From UBA5336 sp038526245 (GTDB lineage: Bacteria; Pseudomonadota; Alphaproteobacteria; Caulobacterales; Hyphomonadaceae): DNA of 20,793 bases. Made by a program: the position numbers and the translations under genes. Shown in pieces: positions 13,621 through 20,742 of this stretch. Position 1 is the stretch's first letter; every line of letters begins with the position of its first letter. The stretch is from the NCBI GenBank assembly GCA_038526245.1, contig JBCBGZ010000048.1, positions 1-20,793 of the forward strand, written 5' to 3'. The notes beneath the pieces were generated by a model. The model ran no database searches, was not told where the DNA came from, and saw only the letters and a program-made list of their open reading frames with translations.

Positions 13621-15354
13621 ATGGCAGACGTATTTCTGAGCTATGCACGGGCGGACAGCGAAAAAGCGCTGGTGACCAAGGACGCGCTGGAGGCGCTGGG
13701 GCTTAGCGTGTTTTTCGACACGGTGAATCTGGATGCCGGCGATGTGTTTCCGCAAAAGCTGGAAGATGAAATCGCCGCCGCTGGCGTGGTCGTCAGCTGC
13801 TGGACCACTCATGCGCTGACCCGCGATTGGGTGCTCAAAGAGTGCAACCTGGCCCGCGAGCAGGGCAAGCTGGTGCCTGTGGAAATCGGCGAGATCGACG
13901 AAGAGGTGATGACCGTCGCCTATTCGAAAATTCACCGCAGCGACCTGACAGGTTTTGACGGCGGCGCAGACCATCCCGGCTGGCGCGAACTGGTGCGCAC
14001 GCTGGAGCGCCGCCTGGGTAAGCGCGACCTGCTAAAGCTCGCCGCCAAGCGAGCCGAAGCCGAAAAGAAAGCCGCCGCCGAACGCGAACGCGAGCGCAAA
14101 CGGCTTGAGCGGCTGGAGGCGCGAACAAAAGAACTGGAGAAGAGCAAGGGCGGGCTGAAACGCTGGCAGTGGGCGCTTGTCTCTGTCATTACAATCGCTG
14201 CAACGGCAGGCACTGGCTGGTGGGCCCTGCAACAAGGCACAGCCCGCGGCGCGCAATCGGCTGAGGCGAGTTTGCGCAGCTCCATCATCACGCCGGAAAT
14301 GGCCGCTGCGATGGATGAGCTGAACATTGAAAACGCTCCTGACGCACGCAAAGCGCTGACCGCACTGCTAGCCAACGTTTCCGTGCCGCGCCTGGCCGAA
14401 GCCTCCGCAGTGGGAGACGCCCGCGCCTCCCTTCTCGCTGGCTGGGCGTATTACTTTGGCCAGGGCGACGTGCCACAAAATTATTCTGAGTCCGTTCGCC
14501 TGTTCAGGCGCGCCTGCCACCAGGGCTCGTTGCGCGGCTGCAGGGCTCTCGGCGTCCAATACGACAACGGCGAAGGCGTCAAGGAAGATGACCAAGCCGG
14601 AAATGCCCTCTACCGGCAAGCCTGCGACGGCGGCGATATGGGCGGCTGCACCAATCTTGGCTACCAATACGCCAACGGCGAAGGCGTCGAGGAAAATGAC
14701 GACGCCGCAACCGCCCTCTTCCGGCAAGCCTGCGACGGCGGCGATATGACCGGCTGCAGGGCTCTCGGCGTTCGATACGCCAATGGCGAAGGCGTCGAGG
14801 AAGATGACCAAGCCGCAAACGCCCTCTTCCGGCAAGCCTGCGACAGCGGCGACATGGCCGGCTGCAACAATCTCGGCGTTCAATACGACACTGGCGAAGG
14901 CGTCGAGGAGGATGACGAGGCCGCAAACGCCCTCTACCGGCAAGCCTGTGAGAGCGGCGAGATGGGCGGCTGCAGGAATCTCGGCATCCAATACGCCAAT
15001 GGCGACGGCGTCGAGGAGGATGACCAAGCCGCAAACGTCCTCTACCGGCAAGCCTGCGACGGCGGCGATGTGGGCGGCTGCAGGAATCTCGGCAACCAAT
15101 ACAACACTGGCGAAGGCGTCGAGGAAGATGACCAAGCCGCAAACGCCCTCTACCGGCAAGCCTGTGACGGCGGCGACATGAGCGGCTGCTACAATCTCGG
15201 CGTTCAATACGCCAATGGCGAAGGCGTTAGCCGGGATTGGGCGCAAGCGCTCGCGCTGTTTGAACAGGCCTGCGATGGCGGCGAAGAGCTTGGCTGCACC
15301 AATGCCGAAATTGCTCGCCGCAACCTCCCGAGCACACCCCCTCCCCCACCGTAA
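13621..15354 (+). CDS. TIR / coiled-coil / transmembrane / Cys-paired Sel1-repeat protein
   Basis: 577 residues. The TIR domain (1-135) opens DVFLSYARAD and carries DTVNLDAGD (BB-loop region) and WVLKEC, whose E74 sits where TIR NAD+ hydrolases keep their catalytic Glu. A charged Ala/Glu/Arg/Lys coiled coil (about 138-178) leads to one helix at about 183-203 preceded by GGLKRW, giving a predicted cytoplasmic N-terminus. After a linker comes a Cys-free Sel1 unit (262-297), then eight units spaced exactly 36 residues, each with C-x7-C (first Cys 299, 335, 371, 407, 443, 479, 515, 551). This pairing is the hallmark of Hcp-type Sel1 proteins, where each pair forms a disulfide, so a periplasmic location is likely. 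The start has GGGG a few bases upstream. It is divergent from flbT and 68 bases before the MoxR gene. Sensor-effector function, perhaps in stress or phage defence, is inference. Confidence 0.93.
   Translation: MADVFLSYARADSEKALVTKDALEALGLSVFFDTVNLDAGDVFPQKLEDEIAAAGVVVSCWTTHALTRDWVLKECNLAREQGKLVPVEIGEIDEEVMTVAYSKIHRSDLTGFDGGADHPGWRELVRTLERRLGKRDLLKLAAKRAEAEKKAAAERERERKRLERLEARTKELEKSKGGLKRWQWALVSVITIAATAGTGWWALQQGTARGAQSAEASLRSSIITPEMAAAMDELNIENAPDARKALTALLANVSVPRLAEASAVGDARASLLAGWAYYFGQGDVPQNYSESVRLFRRACHQGSLRGCRALGVQYDNGEGVKEDDQAGNALYRQACDGGDMGGCTNLGYQYANGEGVEENDDAATALFRQACDGGDMTGCRALGVRYANGEGVEEDDQAANALFRQACDSGDMAGCNNLGVQYDTGEGVEEDDEAANALYRQACESGEMGGCRNLGIQYANGDGVEEDDQAANVLYRQACDGGDVGGCRNLGNQYNTGEGVEEDDQAANALYRQACDGGDMSGCYNLGVQYANGEGVSRDWAQALALFEQACDGGEELGCTNAEIARRNLPSTPPPPP
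14515..15300. repeat. Tandem 108-bp repeat array inside the TIR-Sel1 gene
   Basis: Seven full units and one partial unit of 108 bp start at 14515, 14623, 14731, 14839, 14947, 15055, 15163 and 15271. Units two to seven are near-identical at DNA level, including silent positions; for example the block GCAAACGCCCTCTACCGGCA recurs unchanged. The first and last are more diverged. Such silent-site identity points to recent duplication or gene conversion. The unit is a multiple of three, so copy number can change without a frameshift. Confidence 0.92.
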
Positions 15355-15422
15355 CGGTTGCGCTGGGGCGCCCTGGCCCTAATGTCACGCCGGTAGACAG
15401 ATACCCCCCAATGGAGGCCCCC

Positions 15423-16298
15423 ATGCGTTTTGAAGGCACGGAAAATTATGTTGCGACCGATGACCTGCGCATTGCGGTGAATGCGGCGATTTCGCTGGAG
15501 CGGCCGCTTCTGGTCAAGGGGGAGCCGGGCACGGGGAAGACGGTGCTCGCCATCGAAGTGGCCAAGGCGCTCGGCGTGCCGTTGATCGAGTGGCACATCA
15601 AGTCGACCACCAAGGCCCAACAGGGGCTGTACGAGTATGATGCAGTGTCTCGCCTTCGCGATGGCCAGATGGGCGAAGAGCGCGCCAAGGACGTTGCCAA
15701 CTATATCAAGAAGGGCAAACTCTGGGAGGCGTTCACCGCCGAAGAGCGGCCCATCCTGCTGATCGACGAGATTGACAAGGCCGACATCGAATTTCCCAAC
15801 GACCTCCTCCAGGAGCTCGACCGGATGGAATTCTATGTCTACGAGACCGATGAGACGGTTAAGGCGAAGCAGCGCCCCATCGTGATCATCACCTCGAATA
15901 ATGAAAAAGAGCTGCCGGACGCGTTCCTGCGCCGCTGCTTTTTCCACTTCATCAAGTTCCCCGATGAGCAGGTGATGCGTGAGATCGTCGACGTGCACTA
16001 TCCCGGCATCAAACAGAAGCTGGTGAAGGAGGCGCTGACGACTTTCTACGCCATGCGCGAAGTGCCCGGCATGAAGAAGAAGCCGTCGACCTCAGAGCTT
16101 CTGGACTGGCTGAAACTCCTCATGAACGAGGATGTGGACCTGGAAGTCATGGCCGAGCAGAACCCGGATAAACTGACCCCACCGCTCCATGGCGCGCTTT
16201 TGAAGAACGAACAGGATGTCGCCTTGTTTGAACGCCTCGCTTTCCTTAGCCGACGCCAGAACGAAGGCGGCGGCGGACGACGCGGCCCGGCGGGTTGA
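15423..16298 (+). CDS. MoxR-family AAA+ ATPase
   Basis: 291-residue AAA+ chaperone-like ATPase. Walker A is GEPGTGKT (33-40) and Walker B is ILLIDEIDKAD (111-121). A sensor region IVIITSNNEKELPDAFLRR carries the arginine pair, and HIKSTTKAQQGLYEYD (58-73) is typical of this branch. I place the start at 15423 because GGAGG lies 5 bases before it; the upstream ATG at 15411 overlaps that site. MoxR proteins usually act with a VWA-domain partner (CoxE-like) encoded next door to mature or insert metal cofactors. Here no VWA gene follows: the next gene is convergent. It lies 68 bases after the TIR-Sel1 gene and could share its transcript, though a separate promoter is as likely. Confidence 0.93.
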   Translation: MRFEGTENYVATDDLRIAVNAAISLERPLLVKGEPGTGKTVLAIEVAKALGVPLIEWHIKSTTKAQQGLYEYDAVSRLRDGQMGEERAKDVANYIKKGKLWEAFTAEERPILLIDEIDKADIEFPNDLLQELDRMEFYVYETDETVKAKQRPIVIITSNNEKELPDAFLRRCFFHFIKFPDEQVMREIVDVHYPGIKQKLVKEALTTFYAMREVPGMKKKPSTSELLDWLKLLMNEDVDLEVMAEQNPDKLTPPLHGALLKNEQDVALFERLAFLSRRQNEGGGGRRGPAG

Positions 16299-16345
16299 TC
16301 CTGAAAGAGGCCTGTTTGTGAGGCTGTTTAGGAAAGAACGCGGCC

Positions 16346-17110
16346 TCAAGACGCTGGTATCTCTGCTATGGCATCAACCGGTTGTTCGATCAGACCGATA
16401 GCCTTCTTGAAGGTGCGAATATCGCTTTCGCTCAACCGTCTGGGAAGACCTTTCACGTGTTTCACCAGGCCGAGCGCATCCAGTACCGGCGTTCGCCATG
16501 CCCCTTTCGTGATGATCTCGCATCCGGGATATACAACCATAGGCATGACGAAGGTATCCTGCCCTGTCGTCTGTTGGAGGTGTTTGCTTAGCCATCCCGC
16601 ACATCTCCGCGCCTGACGGCACGGGTCACCGAACTGTGTTTGCACCTCGCCGTCGATCACGAAGATCTTCGGCTTTGCGCGTCCAGGCTTCCCAGATCTT
16701 GCCTTGGTTTCAACCACAAAGACGCCTGCAGGGTGGATAACAATATGATCGATGTCGCCGATCTTTTCGTCTGACGGAAAAACACCATGGAAGACCGCAG
16801 CGCCGTCTGACCGCAAGTGGTCCAAGGCCTCTCCGACGAGGACTTCGCCGCGTATTCCTGTTTGAAAACGTTGCGCCGAACGCATTGACGTCCAAAGCCT
16901 ATGCGAAAGAAACAGGATCAGAACGGCCAGTGGCGACATTGATAGCAGTGGTCTTGGCGAGATGAACGCCATCATAACCCCGAAGAGACATCCAACTGCG
17001 AAACTAACGATCAAAAGTGCGGCGACAGCGTCTTCCAAGCCCAGCATGAGGCGGTCGCGTATACGATCTCCGGCGCGCCTGCCCGGAACGATATGAAGGA
17101 TTTGTCCCAT
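16346..17110 (-). CDS. Membrane-anchored NERD (nuclease-related) domain protein
   Basis: 254 residues. Two hydrophobic helices (about 27-50 and 58-70) precede a NERD domain (about 84-190). Key residues are present: G88-E89 in GIRGEVLVGEAL, D119 and D121-H122 in GDIDHIVIHPAGV, and E134-x-K136 in VVETKARSG. This is the D...E-x-K arrangement of restriction-like nucleases. NERD proteins are predicted DNA-processing enzymes, but few have been tested; some occur in defence loci. The start at 17110 has AGAG about 9 bases upstream; an in-frame Met at 17047 is an alternative. It converges with the MoxR gene, 47 bases apart, and starts 52 bases before the DUF2270 gene's stop side. Confidence 0.88.
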   Translation of the reverse strand: MGQILHIVPGRRAGDRIRDRLMLGLEDAVAALLIVSFAVGCLFGVMMAFISPRPLLSMSPLAVLILFLSHRLWTSMRSAQRFQTGIRGEVLVGEALDHLRSDGAAVFHGVFPSDEKIGDIDHIVIHPAGVFVVETKARSGKPGRAKPKIFVIDGEVQTQFGDPCRQARRCAGWLSKHLQQTTGQDTFVMPMVVYPGCEIITKGAWRTPVLDALGLVKHVKGLPRRLSESDIRTFKKAIGLIEQPVDAIAEIPAS

Positions 17111-17162
17111 TCAAGAGCTCTAACCCAGCGAGGTGAGCAAACGCTTATCACCCAGTGGATAA

Positions 17163-17972
17163 TTAAACCCCGCCCAACCCTTTCAGGCTCTTGGCGTCTT
17201 CGACGATGGCGCCGTTTTCTTCGAGCACGTCTTTCCGGCTTTCCAGGAAGTCGGCCATCTTGGTTTTGTCGCGTTGTTCCTGGCGCCAGGTGACATAAGC
17301 GAAGATGATCCAGCCGGCATGGAAGGCGAGCCCGGAGGCGAGCGCCATCCAGCCCGGGATTGGGCCGATATGCGCGCGGAACACAAATTCCTGCCAACTG
17401 GGCACGTCATAGGGGTGGATGGCGATTTTGGCGAAATAGGCCGCGCCCTGAAGCGCGAAGATCCAGCCGAAATTGCGTCGCAGCCGACGCCCAACCGCAC
17501 GCGCCATGGAGATGCGGTACTTCGGGCTCTCATAATCATCAGACAGGGCCGTACCCTGGTCCAGCGGGATGGTTGCCCCCTTCCCGCGCAACATCGGCAC
17601 ATAGAACGCGATCTCAAGAACCCGCGCGCGAAACCGCCAGACATAGAAGAAGCGATAGCGCCGCGCTTCCAGCATGAGGAACATGACACAGAGCAGGCCA
17701 ACGAGCACGATGGGAAACGGAGACGCCCCTTCGCTGGCGAACACGACCGACAAGGCAATCCCAGTCGACACGACGGCCCAATTCGTTGTCTGGTCGAGTC
17801 TCTGGCGCCAGATCGTCGAGCGATACACCTCGCCGCGATAGAGGTGCGCAATCGCGCCGACTTCCTTACTGCCGCAAATGGCTTCCGGGGGATCGCCATC
17901 TGGGACTGCGGCCTCATCGAAAAACGGGTCAGAACTCATAGGATCGAGACTGGATGGGTTTTGCGGCCGCAT
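17163..17972 (-). CDS. DUF2270 family membrane protein
   Basis: 269 residues. The family block is clear: AHLYRGEVYRSTIWRQRLDQ followed by TTNWAVVSTGIALSVVF (first helix), FPIVLVGLLCVMFLMLEARR (second helix) and YRFFYVWRFRARVLE. Two further helices lie near IPGWMALASGLAFHAGWIIF. The C-terminus is charged and helical. No function is established for DUF2270. The start at 17972 (MRPQNPSSLD) has GGGGAG 5 bases upstream; the open frame continues to 18200 but would overlap the divergent ligase gene. An ATG at 17939 has no ribosome site. The gap to the ligase, 136 bases, holds shared promoters. Confidence 0.92.
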   Translation of the reverse strand: MRPQNPSSLDPMSSDPFFDEAAVPDGDPPEAICGSKEVGAIAHLYRGEVYRSTIWRQRLDQTTNWAVVSTGIALSVVFASEGASPFPIVLVGLLCVMFLMLEARRYRFFYVWRFRARVLEIAFYVPMLRGKGATIPLDQGTALSDDYESPKYRISMARAVGRRLRRNFGWIFALQGAAYFAKIAIHPYDVPSWQEFVFRAHIGPIPGWMALASGLAFHAGWIIFAYVTWRQEQRDKTKMADFLESRKDVLEENGAIVEDAKSLKGLGGV

Positions 17973-17998
17973 CAATGCTCCCCATGGCCGCAATCGGA

Positions 17999-18033
17999 TT
18001 TGATGCCCTTGGGGAAAGGGCCAAAATTGGTCC
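17999..18033 (+). promoter_or_regulatory. Possible ligase promoter overlapping a palindrome
   Basis: TTGATG (17999-18004) and CAAAAT (18022-18027) are separated by 17 bases, a fair sigma-70 pair for the acyl-CoA ligase gene about 80 bases downstream. The -10 lies inside GGGCCAAAATTGGTCC (18018-18033), a 16-base palindrome with one G/T mismatch, which could be an operator for a repressor of the ligase and perhaps of the divergent DUF2270 gene. Confidence 0.3.
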
Positions 18034-18108
18034 ATCGGGCCTTTTTCTCGCGCCTGCCCCGTGGTTTCTTTAGCGCAATAAAACAAACACGATCCGGAGG
18101 AACACCCC

Positions 18109-19854
18109 ATGCCCGCAGACACAGCGCCTGCCTGGCCCGCCATGTCGATTGCCCAGGCCAACGGCCTACTGGCAGCCCCTGACTCGCCCGTCGGTCTCAA
18201 AGACGGCGTCGTCGGCGGCGTTGAGATGAAGGTCTACGCCAATGCCCCCGGCACATTGCGCGACATCCTGCTCGCCTCTGCCATGTTCGGGGCGCGCGAA
18301 CTGATCGTCTATGAGGATGAGCGGGTCACGTTTGAAACGCATTTGCGCGCGGTGGAGCATTTCGCCAAGGCGCTGAAGGAGACCTTTGGCGTGGAAAAGG
18401 GCGATCGGGTCGCTGTGATCATGCGGAACTACCCGCAATGGACAGTGGCGTTCTGGGCGGCCCTGTCCATCGGCGCCATCGCGACCCCCATGAATTCCTG
18501 GTGGACCGGTGAAGAGCTGGAGTATGGCCTGCGCGACTCTGGCGCCAAGGTGGCTGTGGTCGACGGACAGATCTTCGAGCGGATCAATGAACACCGGGGC
18601 GAATTGCCAGAACTGGAAGCCGTGATCATCGCGCGCGACAGCGAAGAGGAGCGCCCGGACCCGCGCGTAACGCCCATGGAGGCTTATATTGGAGAGCCCG
18701 GCGGCTGGGGCGCTCTACCCGCCATCGGCCTGCCCGAAGTGGACATCTCACCGGATACAGACGCAACGATCATGTACACTTCGGGCACGACGGGCCGCCC
18801 CAAGGGCGCCCTGGCGAGTCACCAGGCGATCATCGCCAACATGTTCAATTCGCTGACGTGCCAGGCGCGCATGTTCCTGCGCCGGGGGGAACAGCCCCCT
18901 GAGCCAGATCCAAATGAGCAACGCTCTACCCTTCTGGCGATCCCCTTCTTCCACGCCACAGGCGCCTTCGCGATCCTCGTGCCTGCCCTGCTCCAGGGCA
19001 ACAAGATTGTCTCCATGTACAAATGGGATGCTGACAAGGCGCTGCCGATCATCGAGAACGAAAAAATCAGCGCCATTGGCGGCGTGCCGGCCATTGCCTG
19101 GCAAATCCTCGAACATCCCGACCGGGAGAAATACGACCTGTCTTCCATCGCGGCAGTGAGTTATGGCGGCGCGCCATCTGCGCCGGAACTCGTGGCCACC
19201 ATCAAGAAGACGTTCCCAGAAGCCGCCGCCGGAAATGGCTGGGGCATGACGGAGACATGCGCCACGTCCACCCTGAACATCGGCGAAGACTACGTAAACC
19301 GCCCCGACAGTGCGGGCGCGCCCCCCGGGGCCGTAGAGCTCAAAGTGGTCGACGCGGAAGGCAACGCATTGCCCGCCGGCGAAATCGGTGAGCTCTGGTG
19401 CAAGGGCCCGATGAATTGCAAGCTCTACTGGAACCGCCCCGACGCAACCGCCGAGACCTTCATTGATGGATGGGTGGTGACCGGAGACCTTGCCCGCATT
19501 GATGATGAAGGCTTCCTCTACCTGGTCGACCGGGCCAAGGACATGCTCATCCGCGGTGGAGAAAACGTCTACTGTATTGAAGTGGAAAGCGCGCTCTACG
19601 ACCATCCGGCCATTGTTGACGCAGCTGTGGTCGGCATCCCGCACAAGGTTCTGGGCGAAGAGGTCGGCGCCGTTGTCCAGGTCAAACCCGGCATGAGCGT
19701 CACCCAGGAAGAGCTTCGCGCCCATGTGTCGGAGCACCTCGCCGCGTTCAAAGTGCCCGTGGAAATCCAGTTCATGGACCAGCCTTTGCCCCGCAACGCG
19801 AACGGCAAGATCCTGAAAACGGATCTGCGAGACCGCTTCACGGCGCGGACCTAG
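18109..19854 (+). CDS. AMP-binding acyl-CoA synthetase (FadD-like)
   Basis: 581-residue class I adenylate-forming enzyme making acyl-CoA from a carboxylic acid, ATP and CoA. The P-loop is YTSGTTGRPKGA (223-234), and motif A5 is NGWGMTET (376-383). GDLARIDDEGFLYLVDRAKD (459-478) and MLIRGGENVY hold the ADP-binding Asp and hinge, and the catalytic lysine is K567 in NGKILK. The start at 18109 has GGAGG 9 bases upstream. The chain length is unknown: the length and motifs fit medium or long fatty acyl ligases, but aromatic acids cannot be excluded. It is followed after 50 bases by the DUF938 methyltransferase gene, probably on the same transcript. Confidence 0.94.
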   Translation: MPADTAPAWPAMSIAQANGLLAAPDSPVGLKDGVVGGVEMKVYANAPGTLRDILLASAMFGARELIVYEDERVTFETHLRAVEHFAKALKETFGVEKGDRVAVIMRNYPQWTVAFWAALSIGAIATPMNSWWTGEELEYGLRDSGAKVAVVDGQIFERINEHRGELPELEAVIIARDSEEERPDPRVTPMEAYIGEPGGWGALPAIGLPEVDISPDTDATIMYTSGTTGRPKGALASHQAIIANMFNSLTCQARMFLRRGEQPPEPDPNEQRSTLLAIPFFHATGAFAILVPALLQGNKIVSMYKWDADKALPIIENEKISAIGGVPAIAWQILEHPDREKYDLSSIAAVSYGGAPSAPELVATIKKTFPEAAAGNGWGMTETCATSTLNIGEDYVNRPDSAGAPPGAVELKVVDAEGNALPAGEIGELWCKGPMNCKLYWNRPDATAETFIDGWVVTGDLARIDDEGFLYLVDRAKDMLIRGGENVYCIEVESALYDHPAIVDAAVVGIPHKVLGEEVGAVVQVKPGMSVTQEELRAHVSEHLAAFKVPVEIQFMDQPLPRNANGKILKTDLRDRFTART

Positions 19855-19904
19855 TCAATCGATAAAGGTTGGCCAAACGCTGAAACGGGATTGAGACGCA
19901 CCGG

Positions 19905-20594
19905 ATGACAGACGAAAACGCCGCCTACCCAAAAGCCTCAACCGGCAAGCCCGTCGCCTTGGAAGCGCGGGCGGAAGAGGCGGATGGGCGGCGCTTTTCG
20001 CCCTCGATCGCGCGCAATCGAGACGTGGTCCGCAACACGTTTCTGGATCATATGCCGCGCGCGGGCCACGTTCTGGAAATTGCCTCAGGCACTGGCGAGC
20101 ATGGCGCCTACATCGCCAGTGCGTGCCCTGAGCTGACCTGGCAATACTCCGATATAGACGCCGAAAGCCGCGCCAGTCAGGCCGCCTGGTGCGAGGTCTC
20201 TCGGGAAACCGCGCGCCTGCTTGCACCCGTCATTCTGGACACCACCCAATCGGACTGGGCCAGTTCCGGCGCTCATTTTCCTGTCGATGCGATCTTCTGC
20301 GCGAACATGATCCACATTGCGCCGTTTGCGGCTACGGAAGGATTGTTGGCAGGTGCAGGCCGTCACTTAAGGTCGGGCGGCCGGCTCATGTTGTACGGGC
20401 CGTTTTCTCGAAACGGCGAGATTGCCCCATCTAATGCGCGCTTCAGCGAGGATCTGAAGCGGCGCGATCCTAGCTGGGGCGTTCGGGATTTGGACAAGGC
20501 GTTGGTGCCGATCGCCAAGACAACAGGCCTCGACCTTCGCACTGTTGTCGACATGCCCGCCAACAATCTCAGCGTGATCTTCGAGAAGGCCTAG
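19905..20594 (+). CDS. DUF938 SAM-dependent methyltransferase-like protein
   Basis: 229 residues with a class I methyltransferase fold. Motif I is EIASGTGEHG (58-67), followed by WQYSDIDAESR (79-89) at the acidic position. The family block RFSPSIARNRDVV (30-42) precedes it, and LMLYGPFSRNGE and RRDPSWGVRDLD in the second half are typical of DUF938. The methyl acceptor is unknown for this family. The stop codon TAG lies inside the left arm of the terminal inverted repeat element. A weak GAG about 11 bases upstream supports the start at 19905. Confidence 0.93.
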   Translation: MTDENAAYPKASTGKPVALEARAEEADGRRFSPSIARNRDVVRNTFLDHMPRAGHVLEIASGTGEHGAYIASACPELTWQYSDIDAESRASQAAWCEVSRETARLLAPVILDTTQSDWASSGAHFPVDAIFCANMIHIAPFAATEGLLAGAGRHLRSGGRLMLYGPFSRNGEIAPSNARFSEDLKRRDPSWGVRDLDKALVPIAKTTGLDLRTVVDMPANNLSVIFEKA

Positions 20595-20742
20595 AGCGTT
20601 TTTACCTTTGGTGGAAACGCGCCGCGAGCAAGGCTCGCCGGCCGGTCAGGGCCGTGCCCGCGCAGGCGTTTGGCAAAGCCAAACCTGCCGCGAGCGAAAG
20701 GAAAAGCGACGATCGATTCCACCGAAGGTGAATTCGATCTAG
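20591..20742. repeat. Intergenic palindromic element with terminal inverted repeats
   Basis: The left arm (20591-20619) and right arm (20714-20742) are 29-base inverted repeats matching at 23 of 29 positions, both starting CTAGA and containing ACCTTyGGTGGAA. The interior holds two further hairpins, GCGAGC-aag-GCTCGC (20624-20638) and GTTTGGC-aaa-GCCAAAC (20668-20684), and two direct copies of GCCGCGAGC (20621, 20687). There is no coding capacity. The structure resembles REP/RIME-type repeats or a non-autonomous MITE in alphaproteobacteria. The TAG in each CTAGA end is the stop codon of a flanking gene. Confidence 0.65.

Noticed and set aside
13492..13974. Extension of flbT upstream of 13491
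   Set aside because: The extra 160 codons are antisense to the TIR coding region and do not resemble any FlbT; family length is reached with the internal ATG.
14368..15246. 292-residue open frame antisense to the Sel1 repeats, plus other long open frames there on both strands
   Set aside because: They arise because the 108-bp unit is a multiple of three and happens to lack stops in several frames; the + frame shows genuine TIR and Sel1 motifs, while the others give low-complexity repeats of the same block.
14515..15300. Regularly spaced repeats that might suggest a CRISPR array
   Set aside because: The repeats are contiguous 108-bp units inside a coding frame, with no unique spacers and no cas genes nearby.
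17973..18200. Extension of the DUF2270 gene to 18200
   Set aside because: It would overlap the acyl-CoA ligase start, and a good ribosome site precedes the ATG at 17972.
18748..19737. 329-residue open frame on the - strand
   Set aside because: Shadow of the acyl-CoA synthetase gene; composition is rich in His, Arg and Gly as expected of an antisense frame in GC-rich DNA.
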